A program made the position numbers and the translations under genes. From the NCBI RefSeq assembly GCF_001270265.1, contig NZ_LGAP01000001.1, positions 62,001 through 126,000 of the forward strand: DNA of 64,000 nt, given 5' to 3'. This DNA is from Ensifer adhaerens (GTDB taxonomy: Bacteria > Pseudomonadota > Alphaproteobacteria > Rhizobiales > Rhizobiaceae). Below, piece by piece: positions 35,615-45,072 of the stretch. How positions within the stretch are numbered: the first letter of the stretch is position 1; each line of letters opens with the position of its first letter. The notes under the pieces were generated by a model that saw nothing but the letters and a program-made list of their open reading frames with translations, searched no databases and was not told where the DNA came from.

Positions 35615-37231
35615 ATGACCAGGGAACGCATCTATCTCTTCGACACGACGCTACGGGACGGGCAGCAGACGCCCGGCATCGATTTTTCCGTCGAGGACAA
35701 GATCGCGATTAGCACCCTGCTCGACGATTTCGGCATGGATTATGTCGAAGGCGGTTACCCCGGCGCCAATCCGACCGATACGGACTTCTTCAAGCGCAAG
35801 CGCACGAAGAAGGCGTCCTTCGTCGCCTTCGGCATGACCAAGCGCGCCGGCGTTTCCGCCTCGAACGATCCGGGCCTTGCAGCCTTGCTCGAGGCAAAGA
35901 GCGATGCGATCTGTCTCGTGGCCAAGAGCTGGGATTACCACGTGGCAGTGGCGCTCGGCTGTTCCAACGAGGAAAACCTCGACAACATCCGGGCTTCCGT
36001 CGCCGCGGTCGTCGGTTCCGGCCGCGAGGCGATGGTCGACTGCGAGCATTTCTTCGACGGCTACAAGGCGAACCCCGCCTATGCGCTTGCCTGCGCCAAG
36101 ACCGCCTTCGAAGCGGGCGCGCGCTGGATCGTCCTTTGCGATACCAATGGCGGCACGCAGCCGCACGAAGTGCGCGAGATCGTGTCGGCGGTCATCGCTG
36201 CCGGCGTGCCCGGCGCCAATCTCGGTATCCACGCCCATAACGATACGGGGCAGGCGATTGCCAATTCACTCGCCGCAGTCGAGGCCGGCGTCCGCCAGAT
36301 ACAGGGGACGCTGAACGGTATCGGCGAACGGTGCGGCAATGCCAATCTGGTGACGCTGATCCCCACTTTGGCGCTGAAAGAGATCTATTCCAGCCGGTTC
36401 GAAACGGCGATCGATGCCGATCGCCTGCAGGAACTGACGAAGCTGTCCCACGCCTTTGACGAGCTGTTGAACCGCTCGCCCGACATGCAGGCGCCCTATG
36501 TCGGTGCCTCGGCCTTTGCCACCAAGGCCGGCATTCACGCCTCGGCGCTTCTGAAGGATCCGCGCACCTACGAGCATATTGCTCCCGAAAGCGTCGGCAA
36601 TCTGCGCAAGGTCATGGTGTCCGACCAGGGCGGCAAGGCCAACTTCATCAACGCCCTGAAGCGTCGCGGCATCGTCGTTGGCAAGGACGATCCCAAGCTC
36701 GACAAGCTGATCGCGATCGTCAAGGAACGCGAAGCGACCGGCTATGCCTATGAGGGTGCCGATGCGAGTTTTGCGCTGCTGGCAAGCCGCATCCTCGGAA
36801 CGGTGCCGGATTTCTTCCATGTCGAAAGCTTCCGGGTGATGGTCGAGCGCCGCTTCGACGCCAACGGCCAGCTGAAGACCGTGTCGGAGGCGGTCGTTAA
36901 GGTCGTCGTCGATGGCGAGACCATGATGTCGGTCGCCGAGGGCCACGGCCCCGTCAACGCGCTCGACCTGGCTCTGCGCAAGGATCTCGGAAAATACCAG
37001 TCCGAGATCGAAGACCTTGAGCTTGCGGACTACAAGGTCCGTATTCTCAACGGCGGGACCGAGGCGATCACCCGCGTTCTGATCGAATCGACCGATGGCA
37101 CGGGCGCGCGTTGGTGGACGGTGGGCGTTTCCGACAACATTATCGATGCCTCCTTCCAGGCGCTGATGGACAGTATCATTTTCAAGCTGTTGAAGAACCG
37201 CGACCATGTCGGGCTGATTGCGGCCGAGTAA
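35615..37231 (+). CDS. cimA: (R)-citramalate synthase / alpha-isopropylmalate synthase family
   Basis: 538-residue member of the HMGL-like acyltransferase family, most like the citramalate synthase subgroup (acetyl-CoA plus pyruvate to citramalate, a threonine-independent entry to isoleucine). The barrel has the catalytic motif FDTTLRDGQQTPG at about residues 9-21, the metal-ligand motif IHAHNDTGQA at about 205-214 and the GIGERCGNANL loop. The C-terminal regulatory LeuA-dimer domain runs from about residue 400 and ends with the NIIDASFQALMDS segment. GGAAA precedes the ATG at 35615. Substrate preference cannot be settled by eye, and 2-isopropylmalate synthase activity is the alternative. Confidence 0.88.
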   Translation: MTRERIYLFDTTLRDGQQTPGIDFSVEDKIAISTLLDDFGMDYVEGGYPGANPTDTDFFKRKRTKKASFVAFGMTKRAGVSASNDPGLAALLEAKSDAICLVAKSWDYHVAVALGCSNEENLDNIRASVAAVVGSGREAMVDCEHFFDGYKANPAYALACAKTAFEAGARWIVLCDTNGGTQPHEVREIVSAVIAAGVPGANLGIHAHNDTGQAIANSLAAVEAGVRQIQGTLNGIGERCGNANLVTLIPTLALKEIYSSRFETAIDADRLQELTKLSHAFDELLNRSPDMQAPYVGASAFATKAGIHASALLKDPRTYEHIAPESVGNLRKVMVSDQGGKANFINALKRRGIVVGKDDPKLDKLIAIVKEREATGYAYEGADASFALLASRILGTVPDFFHVESFRVMVERRFDANGQLKTVSEAVVKVVVDGETMMSVAEGHGPVNALDLALRKDLGKYQSEIEDLELADYKVRILNGGTEAITRVLIESTDGTGARWWTVGVSDNIIDASFQALMDSIIFKLLKNRDHVGLIAAE

Positions 37232-37252
37232 ACGCCTGGTTCAGAGAGCAGG

Positions 37253-37277
37253 GGCGCCCGCTTGGGCGCCGCTTCCC
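37253..37277 (+). terminator. Possible terminator after cimA
   Basis: Stem GGCGCCC/GGGCGCC with a GCTT loop, 22 bases after the stop codon, followed by a pyrimidine-rich but not purely T tract (GCTTCCCTTG). A weak or partial terminator at best. Confidence 0.4.
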
Positions 37278-37398
37278 TTGCCTAAAGTATGAGCAAAATT
37301 CACCATCCGTTCACGGAAATGAATTGGTGCATTACCGGTCGTTGGAGTACGACGCCCCATGGGAGGCATCGTCGGCCGGTAGGGCTGCGCCTTCGACT

Positions 37399-37500
37399 AG
37401 AGCATTTCCAGGAAAAGTGCGGAGCGGTTTTCCGTCAGGAGATGCGTAAAAACAAAGAGATAGAGCGTATCTGCGACTCCGTCCAAAACGGAAACGCTGT
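37399..37500 (+). repeat. RIME1-like intergenic repeat (copy 3)
   Basis: 102-bp copy of the element at 24162-24263. The first 42 bases are identical (AGAGCATTTCCAGGAAAAGT and onward), and about 13 differences follow. It has the same two palindromes and the linker ATGCGTAAAAACAAAGAG. It fills most of the 329-bp gap between cimA and rarD and ends 60 bases before the rarD start. Nothing else was recognised in the gap apart from the possible cimA terminator. Confidence 0.85.
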
Positions 37501-37560
37501 AGCACCGGAGCGGGCGTCATCGCCGCGATAGCCTCCGGCGAATACATCAGGAAAAATGTC

Positions 37561-38499
37561 ATGGCCGAGCCGAACGCGAAACTACCCGCAGAAAATACCG
37601 ATTCCGCCAAGGGCTTCGCCTTTGCGCTCACGGCCTATCTGCTTTGGGGGTTCCTGCCTTTCTTCATGAAGGCGATCGCCCATATCCCGGCGCCGGAAGT
37701 GGTTGCGCACCGCATCGTCTGGTCGGTTCCGCTCGCGGGTCTCGTGCTGGTCTGGCTCGGGCGCACGGAAGACATCAAGGTGGCGCTTCGCTCGCCGCGC
37801 ATGTTGCGCATGGCGGCCCTTACGGCCGTGCTCATCACCATCAACTGGGGCATCTATGTCTGGGCGATCGGCGCGGGCCGGGCGATCGAGACGGCGCTCG
37901 GTTACTATATCAATCCGCTGTTTTCGATTTTCCTCGGCGCTCTGTTGCTGAAGGAAAAGCCGAGCCCGGCACAGATGGTGGCGATCGCGCTGGCTGCTGC
38001 CGCTGTTGCCGTGCTTGCTTTCGATGCCGGCGGTCTGCCCTGGGTATCGATCGGGCTCTGCCTTTCCTGGGGCTTCTATGCCTTCTTCCGCAAGACGCTG
38101 CCGATCGGTCCGAACCAGGGTTTCTTCCTCGAAGTCCTGCTGCTCAGCATCCCGGCGATCGGCTACATCATCTGGCTCGAGGCCACCGGTAAGGGCCACT
38201 TCGGCGACCCCGGCATGGCCGATGTGCTGTGGCTGATGTCCTGCGGCATCGTCACCGCCATTCCGCTGATGATCTATGCCAATGGCGCCAAGCTTCTGCG
38301 GCTGTCGACCATCGGCATCATGCAGTACATCGCCCCGACGATGATCTTCCTGATCGCCGTCTTCGTCTTCCACGAGCCCTTCGGCACGGCAAAGCTGATC
38401 GCCTTCGCACTCATCTGGGCCGCACTGGTCATCTATTCCGGCGCAATGCTGGCGCAGAGCCGAGCGCGTCGTACGGAACAGGTCAGCCCGGCGGAATAA
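37561..38499 (+). CDS. rarD: RarD-family EamA transporter
   Basis: 312-residue inner-membrane protein of the drug/metabolite transporter superfamily with ten predicted membrane segments in two EamA repeats. The RarD subgroup motif FALTAYLLWGFLPFFMKAI is at about residues 21-39, and the NWGIYVWAIGAGRAIETALGYY sequence (split here as NWGIYVWAIG and ETALGYYINPLFSI) is typical of RarD. Substrate unknown; the name derives from chloramphenicol sensitivity in other bacteria. The start lies 60 bases after a RIME-like repeat, and a strong terminator follows. Confidence 0.9.
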   Translation: MAEPNAKLPAENTDSAKGFAFALTAYLLWGFLPFFMKAIAHIPAPEVVAHRIVWSVPLAGLVLVWLGRTEDIKVALRSPRMLRMAALTAVLITINWGIYVWAIGAGRAIETALGYYINPLFSIFLGALLLKEKPSPAQMVAIALAAAAVAVLAFDAGGLPWVSIGLCLSWGFYAFFRKTLPIGPNQGFFLEVLLLSIPAIGYIIWLEATGKGHFGDPGMADVLWLMSCGIVTAIPLMIYANGAKLLRLSTIGIMQYIAPTMIFLIAVFVFHEPFGTAKLIAFALIWAALVIYSGAMLAQSRARRTEQVSPAE

Positions 38500-38517
38500 C
38501 AAATCCGACAAAATGAG

Positions 38518-38546
38518 AAAGGCGCGCTCATCGGGCGCGCCTTTTT
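38518..38546 (+). terminator. Rho-independent terminator after rarD
   Basis: Ten-base arms AAAGGCGCGC and GCGCGCCTTT with a 7-nt loop, followed by a T-run at 38542-38546. It separates rarD from the convergent LOG-family gene. Confidence 0.88.
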
Positions 38547-38576
38547 GATTCCGTGTGGCTCTGAAGCGGTCGGCGC

Positions 38577-39197
38577 CTAAAGGCGCGAGATGATCTCCGC
38601 TTCGCCTTCGCGGCCGTTTGCACCCTTGGCGGCGGCAAGGATTGCCGGCACGATGTCCTCGGCCTTGTCGACGACGAGCGGTTGGACGAGATGGGCGGTG
38701 TGGACGAAGCCTTCGCCGCGCATGTGCTGTAAGAGGTCCAGCATCGGCTTCCAGAAATTGTTCATGTTGCCGAAGACCATCGGCTTGCGGTGCCGCCCGA
38801 GCTGCGCCCAGGTCATGATCTCGACGATCTCTTCCAGTGTGCCGATACCGCCCGGCAGCGCGACGAAGGCGTCGGCGCGCTCGAACATCGTGTGCTTGCG
38901 CTCATGCATGTCGGCGGTGACGATCAGCTCGTTGAGCTGGCCGAGCGAATGGCGCGTCGCTTCCTTGTCCATCAGGAATTCGGGGATGATGCCGGTGACC
39001 TCGCCGCCATTGGAAAGCACGCCGCTTGCGACCGCTCCCATGATGCCGCGGGTGCCGCCGCCATAGACCAATCGCAGGCCGTGGTCGGCGATCGAGCGGC
39101 CGAGTGCGCGGCCGGCTTCCATGTAAATCGGGTCACGTCCGGGCTGCGAGCCGCAGTAGACGCAGATGGATCGAATCGTGCTGGCTTCAGTGTTCAT
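38577..39197 (-). CDS. LOG-family cytokinin riboside 5'-monophosphate phosphoribohydrolase
   Basis: 206-residue nucleotide N-ribosidase-fold protein. The family signature PGGIGTLEE is at residues 115-123, with the Arg/Lys pair in HERKHTM (about 98-104) and the nucleotide-binding GGGTRGIMG loop at about 46-54. Members cleave cytokinin ribotides to free cytokinins or hydrolyse AMP-like nucleotides. In a plant-associated bacterium cytokinin activation is attractive, but housekeeping nucleotide metabolism is equally possible. ATG at 39197 gives the usual N-terminus; ATG at 39212 would add five residues. Confidence 0.88.
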   Translation of the reverse strand: MNTEASTIRSICVYCGSQPGRDPIYMEAGRALGRSIADHGLRLVYGGGTRGIMGAVASGVLSNGGEVTGIIPEFLMDKEATRHSLGQLNELIVTADMHERKHTMFERADAFVALPGGIGTLEEIVEIMTWAQLGRHRKPMVFGNMNNFWKPMLDLLQHMRGEGFVHTAHLVQPLVVDKAEDIVPAILAAAKGANGREGEAEIISRL

Positions 39198-39440
39198 CCG
39201 GCCAAAAAACATTGCAGCGCAGCAAGGGTCAAGAAAAATGAGGGGAAAGCTTGGTTCACGGCGCTTGCAGCAAGGGCGGCTGCTTGTCTGCTACTCCCGG
39301 AAACGCTAGCAATTTCAGGGATCGATTGAAGAAATCGGGCGGGTAGCTCGCAGTTGCGCTATAATGATAGTGCAAGCCCCGCGCCGTAGGCCGATGAGAG
39401 GGCATGCGCGGAGCGTCGCTCCGCTGCTGTGGAGAGTGGC

Positions 39441-41186
39441 ATGATCAAGAACAAGGCCGGCTGGGTGGCCCTTACTGTCCTTGCGGCAGCAACAGCGTTG
39501 ATGATTTTTGTAGTTCAACCGAATTTGCGTGACGACAAGGAAGCCTCAGTCGATGGCGCGGCAAACGGCCCTGCCCAAACCAGTGATGCGGCATCGTCGA
39601 ACGGCGGGCCTCAGCCCAATCCGGGTGCAAGCAACGAGGCTGCGGCAAGCGGCACCGATGCGAAAGCGCCGACAGAGGACCCGACCATTCCCGGCTTCGA
39701 CGTCCTGCGCGTCGAGCCCGATGGTTCGACCGTTGTTGCCGGCCATGCAGCACCTGGCTCCAAGCTCGAGATCCTCAACGGTGCGACCGTCGTCGGAACG
39801 GCCGATGTCGGCGTGACCGGCGATTTCGCCGCTGTCTTCGACAAGCCGCTTCCGGCCGGAGACTATCAGCTGACCCTGCGCGCCGTCGGCGAAGATGGCG
39901 TTGCCAAGAATTCGCATGAGGTCGCGACGGTTTCCGTGCCGAAGGACCCGACGGGCCAACTGCTTGCCATGGTCTCCAAGCCGGGCGAGGCCAGCCGGCT
40001 GCTCACCACGCCCGACGCTCTGGCCGGGGCGGCGCCGACAGCCGACGCATCAGCTTCGCAGCCAACTGCGGGGACTTCCGCCGACGTGGCGTCTGCAACG
40101 GCGCAGACGACGAGCGATGCAACGGCGGCAAAGCCAAGTGCCGCTGCCGGGCTGCAGGTGACCGCCGTCGAGATCGAGGGCGCGAAGATGTTCGTCGCCG
40201 GTAGCGCAAAGCCCGGCGCCCTGGTTCGCATTTATGCGGACGACAAGCTGCTCGGCGAAATGAAGGCCGACGACAAGGGCCACTTCGTCGTCGACGGCCA
40301 GATCGACCTTTCGGTCGGCAGCCACATTATCCGCGCCGACATGCTGAGCGACGACGCAAGCAAAGTCGTGATGCGTGCATCGGTTCCGTTCGACCGTCCG
40401 GCAGGTAGCCAGGTCGCGGCCATCGCCGGCCCGGTTTCTGCGGCCGCGACGGCCGGCCTCGACGGGCTGCGTGCGGAAGCAGGCAAGGCGCTCGCGCTCT
40501 TGAAGGGGCTCTTCTCCAACGGCAAGGTGCCGACGGGCGAGCAGCTCGCGGCAGCACGCTCCGCAAGCGAGTTTGCGCTGAAGTCACTGGCCGATTTCAG
40601 GCTGACCGACAATTCCGACCAGGCGTTGGCTGACGCCGCCGCCCGGACGTCGAAGGCCGCAGCTGATGCGCTGGCCGTGCTGAAAGAGGCGTCGCAGGAT
40701 CCCTCGAGCGTCGCTACGGCCTTGACCAAGGTCGAGGCATCGGTCGGAGCCATTCTCGCCGAACGCGGCAGCGCCACGCCGGCGGTTGCCGCCAAGACGC
40801 AGCCCGCCGCATCGGGCGAGGTCGCCGAGGCTTCCGGCGTGTCGAAGGTCAAGGGTGCCGGTAGCTCGATCGCCACTGACGTTGCCGCCGCGCAACCTTC
40901 CGTGGCCTCTACTGAAAGCCGGGCGCAGCCGGGAACGGTGGAGCAGGCGCCGCTGAAGGAGAGCAAGAGCTCGGTCATCATCCGCCGCGGCGATACGCTC
41001 TGGCAGATTTCACGGCGTGTCTATGGCGCGGGCGTTCGCTACACCACGATCTACCTTGCCAACCAGGCCCAGATCGATAACCCTGATCGGATCCGTCCGG
41101 GTCAGGTGTTCGGCGTTCCGGATCAGGCGCTTTCCGACGAAGAGTCGCGGGAAATTCACAACAAGCATATGAAACACGAACAATAG
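39441..41186 (+). CDS. Membrane-anchored LysM protein with Ig-like repeats
   Basis: 581-residue envelope protein. A single N-terminal membrane anchor (WVALTVLAAATALMIFVV, about 7-24) is followed by an Ala/Thr/Ser-rich region. Two Ig-like segments have the pattern VEPDGSTVVAGHAAPGSKLE (about 90-110) and VEIEGAKMFVAGSAKPGALV (about 235-255). A long Ala-rich helical stretch leads to a C-terminal LysM domain (IIRRGDTLWQISRRVYG, about 515-575) that should bind peptidoglycan. The ATG at 41186-terminated frame begins at 39441 behind GGAGAG; the GTG at 39429 is not needed. A strong terminator follows. Confidence 0.88.
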   Translation: MIKNKAGWVALTVLAAATALMIFVVQPNLRDDKEASVDGAANGPAQTSDAASSNGGPQPNPGASNEAAASGTDAKAPTEDPTIPGFDVLRVEPDGSTVVAGHAAPGSKLEILNGATVVGTADVGVTGDFAAVFDKPLPAGDYQLTLRAVGEDGVAKNSHEVATVSVPKDPTGQLLAMVSKPGEASRLLTTPDALAGAAPTADASASQPTAGTSADVASATAQTTSDATAAKPSAAAGLQVTAVEIEGAKMFVAGSAKPGALVRIYADDKLLGEMKADDKGHFVVDGQIDLSVGSHIIRADMLSDDASKVVMRASVPFDRPAGSQVAAIAGPVSAAATAGLDGLRAEAGKALALLKGLFSNGKVPTGEQLAAARSASEFALKSLADFRLTDNSDQALADAAARTSKAAADALAVLKEASQDPSSVATALTKVEASVGAILAERGSATPAVAAKTQPAASGEVAEASGVSKVKGAGSSIATDVAAAQPSVASTESRAQPGTVEQAPLKESKSSVIIRRGDTLWQISRRVYGAGVRYTTIYLANQAQIDNPDRIRPGQVFGVPDQALSDEESREIHNKHMKHEQ

Positions 41187-41245
41187 GCTGCCCATCGACA
41201 TCAATCGCATTGCGGTGGTGTCGACGGAGACCTATCTGTCAAATA

Positions 41246-41276
41246 AGGCGGCGTCTTCAACGAGACGCCGCTTTTC
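41246..41276 (+). terminator. Rho-independent terminator after the LysM gene
   Basis: Arms GCGGCGTCT and AGACGCCGC with a 6-nt loop TCAACG, preceded by A-rich sequence and followed by TTTT. The ABC-exporter reading frame runs open through it, which argues that the true exporter start lies downstream. Confidence 0.88.
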
Positions 41277-41406
41277 ATTGAATGGCGACGATGTGCCCCG
41301 ATGTCCTTGTCCAGGGTACGGGGCGCAGAGCCGTAATTGCGCGACGCCGGTGGATTGGCATGACCGTCCGCCCGGGGCGTGCGAAAGAGTGAAAGCGGAT
41401 CAAGAC

Positions 41407-43299
41407 GTGGCACCTGCAAACCAGACGAAGACGATCTCCGCCGATACGAGCAATCCGTTTCGGACCATCGTCAACCTGTGGCCCTATATGTGGCCTTCGG
41501 ATCGGGCGGATCTGAAGCTTCGGGTCGTCTGGGCAACGATCATCCTGGTGATTGCCAAGGTCGTGCTGATCCTCGTTCCCTATTTCTTCAAGTGGGCGAC
41601 GGATGCGCTCAACAACAAGCCCGACGCGCTGGGCTTCCTGCCGCAATTCCTGACCGGCGCGGTCATGCTGGTGCTTGCCTATAACCTCGCGCGTCTGCTG
41701 CAGGCGGGGCTTAATCAACTGCGCGACGCGCTGTTTGCCAGCGTCGGGCAGCACGCGGTCCGCCAACTCGCCTACAAGACGTTCGTGCACATGCACCAAC
41801 TGTCGTTGCGCTTCCATCTGGAGCGGCGCACCGGTGGTCTGTCGCGCGTCATCGAGCGCGGCACCAAGGGCATCGAGACCATCGTTCGCTTCACCATTCT
41901 GAACAGTGTTCCGACGCTGATCGAATTCCTGCTGACCGCGGTGATCTTCTGGTGGGGCTACGGTTTCAGCTACCTGCTGGTCACGGCCATCACCGTCTGG
42001 CTCTATATCTGGTTCACCGTCAAGGCGAGCGACTGGCGCATCGCCATCCGTCGCTCCATGAACGACAGCGACACCGACGCCAATACCAAGGCGATCGACT
42101 CGCTCTTGAACTTCGAGACGGTCAAATATTTCGGCAACGAAGAGATGGAAGCCAAGCGCTTCGACAGATCCATGGAGCGCTATGAGAAGGCGGCGACCCA
42201 GGTCTGGACGTCGCTCGGCTGGCTCAACTTCGGCCAGGCGGTGATCTTTGGTGCGGGCACGGCCGTCATGATGATCATGTCGGCACTCGCGGTGCAGCGC
42301 GGCGAACAGACGCTCGGGGACTTCGTCTTCATCAATGCGATGCTGATCCAGCTTGCCATCCCGCTCAATTTCATCGGCTTCGTCTATCGCGAAATCCGCC
42401 AGGGCCTGACCGATATCGAACACATGTTCGATCTGCTCGACGTCGAAGCCGAAGTGGTCGATCGCCCGGATGCGCGACAGCTTGCCATCGCCAACGGTGC
42501 CATTGCCTTCAAGGACGTGCACTTCGCCTATGATTCGGCGCGGCCGATCCTCAAGGGCATCAGCTTCGAGGTGCCGGCCGGCAAGACCGTTGCCGTCGTC
42601 GGTCCCTCAGGTGCAGGCAAATCGACGCTCTCGCGGCTTCTCTATCGCTTCTACGACGTGCAGCAGGGCACGATCACCATCGACGGGCAGGATGTGCGCG
42701 ATGTGACGCAGAAGAGCCTGCGCGGGGTCATCGGCATGGTGCCGCAGGATACGGTGCTGTTCAACGACACCATTGCCTACAACATCCGCTACGGCCGCGT
42801 CTCGGCCACCGAGGCGGAGGTCGTGGCGGCGGCTGAAGCAGCGCAGATCGCCAGCTTCATCCAGTCGCTTCCCGAAGGTTTCCAGGCGATGGTCGGCGAG
42901 CGCGGGCTGAAGCTTTCGGGCGGCGAGAAGCAGCGCGTCGCTATCGCCCGCACGATCCTCAAGGCGCCGCCGATCCTCATCCTCGACGAGGCAACCTCGG
43001 CGCTCGACACTCGCACGGAACAGGAAATCCAGTCGGCGCTCGACGTTGTTTCCCGCAACCGCACGACGCTGGTCATAGCCCATCGGCTTTCGACGGTGAT
43101 CAATGCCGATGAAATCATCGTGCTCAAGGACGGCGTGATTGCCGAGCGCGGCACGCATGGGGAACTGATCGAGCGCGACGGACTTTATGCTTCCATGTGG
43201 AGCCGTCAGCGTGAGGCGACCCAGGCGGAAGAACAATTGAAGCGTGTGCGCGAGAGCGACGACCTTGGCATCGTGACGCGCGGGGAGCCGGCCGTTTGA
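41407..43299 (+). CDS. Atm1-type ABC exporter (membrane and ATPase fused)
   Basis: About 630-residue half-transporter of the ATM1/HMT1 group, which exports glutathione-linked sulfur compounds or metal-glutathione complexes. An N-terminal six-helix domain (from PYMWPSDRADLKLRVVW to about residue 330) is followed by an ATPase domain. The ATPase has Walker A GPSGAGKST at about 399-407, signature LSGGEKQRVAI near 503, Walker B ILILDEATSALD, and IAHRLST with the switch His. The start is uncertain: the frame is open from 41215, but a terminator lies at 41246-41276, so GTG at 41407 (or GTG at 41389) is more likely. No clear ribosome site. Confidence 0.87.
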   Translation: MAPANQTKTISADTSNPFRTIVNLWPYMWPSDRADLKLRVVWATIILVIAKVVLILVPYFFKWATDALNNKPDALGFLPQFLTGAVMLVLAYNLARLLQAGLNQLRDALFASVGQHAVRQLAYKTFVHMHQLSLRFHLERRTGGLSRVIERGTKGIETIVRFTILNSVPTLIEFLLTAVIFWWGYGFSYLLVTAITVWLYIWFTVKASDWRIAIRRSMNDSDTDANTKAIDSLLNFETVKYFGNEEMEAKRFDRSMERYEKAATQVWTSLGWLNFGQAVIFGAGTAVMMIMSALAVQRGEQTLGDFVFINAMLIQLAIPLNFIGFVYREIRQGLTDIEHMFDLLDVEAEVVDRPDARQLAIANGAIAFKDVHFAYDSARPILKGISFEVPAGKTVAVVGPSGAGKSTLSRLLYRFYDVQQGTITIDGQDVRDVTQKSLRGVIGMVPQDTVLFNDTIAYNIRYGRVSATEAEVVAAAEAAQIASFIQSLPEGFQAMVGERGLKLSGGEKQRVAIARTILKAPPILILDEATSALDTRTEQEIQSALDVVSRNRTTLVIAHRLSTVINADEIIVLKDGVIAERGTHGELIERDGLYASMWSRQREATQAEEQLKRVRESDDLGIVTRGEPAV

Positions 43300-43412
43300 C
43301 GATACTGTCTTTGGCTGATCGCGACGTGTTTTGTCGCTGCCGGGCGGCCAGCGTTGCCGCGGGCGGCATTTCGCGCTAGGTCACGTTCCACATCAAATCT
43401 GGAGTAGAGTTC

Positions 43413-44111
43413 ATGAGCTTGGTCAATACGGTGCGCAACACGCTCGTTCCGGTGCACAAGGAAGGCTATCGCTTCATCGCGATCTTCTTCGTCGTGTCGC
43501 TGGTGCTGGGCTTCCTGTGGGAGCCGCTGACGTGGATCGGCTTCCTGCTCACCGCCTGGTGCGCCTATTTCTTCCGCGATCCCGAGCGCATGACGCCGAT
43601 CGACGACGATCTGGTGATCAGCCCGGCCGACGGCCGCGTTTCGTCGATCGCCATGGTGACGCCGCCGGACGAACTGGGTCTCGGCCCCGAGCCGATGCTG
43701 CGCATCTCGGTGTTCATGAACGTCTTCAACTGCCATGTGAACCGCGCGCCGGTGACCGGTACGATCAGCCGCATCGCCTACCGCGCCGGCAAGTTCGTCA
43801 ACGCCGAGCTCGACAAGGCCAGCCATGAGAACGAGCGCAACGGCCTCGTCATCCAGACCAAGCATGGTGCTATCGGCGTCGTGCAGATCGCCGGTCTCGT
43901 CGCCCGCCGTATCATCTGCTGGAAGTATGAAAACGCCTCGCTCGACGCCGGTGAGCGTTTCGGCCTCATCCGCTTCGGTTCGCGCCTCGACGTCTTCCTG
44001 CCTGATGGTGTAGAGCCCCGCGTCAGCCTCGGCCAGACCGCGATTGCCGGTGAAACCGTGCTTGCCGAGTTCGGCTCGGCCAAGGGCCCGGTCATCAGCC
44101 GTCGCGCATAA
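43413..44111 (+). CDS. psd: Phosphatidylserine decarboxylase, short proteobacterial type
   Basis: 232-residue membrane-associated enzyme that decarboxylates phosphatidylserine to phosphatidylethanolamine. Self-cleavage between Gly and Ser in [11 protein letters not shown] at about residues 189-190 would create the pyruvoyl group. The conserved [14 protein letters not shown] and ISPADGRV segments are intact, and two hydrophobic segments near the N-terminus anchor it. GGAG precedes the ATG. It is nine bases ahead of pssA, which makes its substrate, so the two are one operon, as in other rhizobia. Confidence 0.95.
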   Translation: MSLVNTVRNTLVPVHKEGYRFIAIFFVVSLVLGFLWEPLTWIGFLLTAWCAYFFRDPERMTPIDDDLVISPADGRVSSIAMVTPPDELGLGPEPMLRISVFMNVFNCHVNRAPVTGTISRIAYRAGKFVNAELDKASHENERNGLVIQTKHGAIGVVQIAGLVARRIICWKYENASLDAGERFGLIRFGSRLDVFLPDGVEPRVSLGQTAIAGETVLAEFGSAKGPVISRRA

Positions 44112-44120
44112 GGAGCCCCT

Positions 44121-44996
44121 ATGGAAGGTCCTCGACAGGAAAACCCGGCCGAACCGCCGAAAGCCGCGGGCGAGGCGAACGGTTCCAAAGATACCGGCCG
44201 CGGCCCTCGACTGCGCGAAATACCGCTGCGCCTGATGATCCCGAACATGATCACTGTGCTGGCGATCTGCGCGGGTCTCTCCGGCATCCGGCTCGCCTTT
44301 GAAAACCGCATCGAATTGGCGGTTGCCATGGTGCTGCTTGCAGCCTTTCTCGACGGTATCGACGGTCGCGTCGCCCGCCTCCTGAAGGCGACGTCGAATT
44401 TCGGCGGCCAGATGGACTCGCTCGCCGATATCATCAATTTCGGTGTTGCACCGGCTCTCGTTCTCTACGTCTTCATCCTGGATCAGGCCCGCTCGATCGG
44501 CTGGATTGCGGCGTTGATCTACGCGATCGCCTGCGGTCTGCGGTTGGCGCGCTTCAACGTCATGGCCGAGCGCCAGTCCAAGGCCGCGTGGCAGTCGGAG
44601 TATTTCGTCGGCGTTCCTGCGCCGGCAGGCGCCATGCTGGTGCTGCTACCCGTCTATCTCGGCCTGCTGGGCTTGGCGCCCGAGCGCACCATGGCGCTGA
44701 TCGCATCCGGCTATACCGTGCTGATTGCCTTCTTGCTGGTCAGCCGCCTTCCGGTCTGGTCGGGCAAGTCGGAAAACAGCCGCGTGCGCCGCGATCTCGT
44801 CCTGCCGGTCATTCTCGTGGTCGTCTTCTATGTCGCGACGCTGATGACATACACTTGGGAGACGATGGCGGTGACGGCGCTCGGTTACCTGATCACGCTG
44901 CCGTTCGGCGCCCGCTCGTGGCAGCGCAAATATGGCGGCGACTGGCCCGCCCATCCCGCCCATGGCGGCGACGGCTTGCCGGGCGACAAGGACTGA
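44121..44996 (+). CDS. pssA: CDP-diacylglycerol-serine O-phosphatidyltransferase
   Basis: 291-residue integral membrane enzyme that joins CDP-diacylglycerol and serine to give phosphatidylserine. The CDP-alcohol phosphotransferase motif DGX2ARX8GX3DX3D is visible as DGRVAR, then FGGQMDSLAD, at about residues 80-102. About eight membrane segments follow a hydrophilic N-terminal tail of about 30 residues. AAGGAG is seven bases before the ATG. It is second in the psd-pssA operon, which ends with a perfect hairpin. Confidence 0.95.
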   Translation: MEGPRQENPAEPPKAAGEANGSKDTGRGPRLREIPLRLMIPNMITVLAICAGLSGIRLAFENRIELAVAMVLLAAFLDGIDGRVARLLKATSNFGGQMDSLADIINFGVAPALVLYVFILDQARSIGWIAALIYAIACGLRLARFNVMAERQSKAAWQSEYFVGVPAPAGAMLVLLPVYLGLLGLAPERTMALIASGYTVLIAFLLVSRLPVWSGKSENSRVRRDLVLPVILVVVFYVATLMTYTWETMAVTALGYLITLPFGARSWQRKYGGDWPAHPAHGGDGLPGDKD

Positions 44997-45019
44997 AGCT
45001 TGCCATCAAGGCAAAGACA

Positions 45020-45050
45020 AAGGCCACCGTGGAAACACGGTGGCCTTCTT
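45020..45050. terminator. Bidirectional hairpin between pssA and SDR genes
   Basis: Perfect 12-bp stem AAGGCCACCGTG/CACGGTGGCCTT with a GAAA tetraloop, then CTT on the right. It lies between two convergent genes and can serve both. Confidence 0.82.
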
Positions 45051-45072
45051 GATTCCGGGCTTGTGGTAACCG

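Noticed and set aside
39360-39365. TATAAT before the LysM gene as a promoter
   Set aside because: A perfect -10 hexamer, but no -35 element at 16-18 bases; kept only as an observation.
41215-41406. N-terminal extension of the ABC exporter
   Set aside because: It would translate through a strong terminator hairpin at 41246-41276 and is unlike the exporter family.
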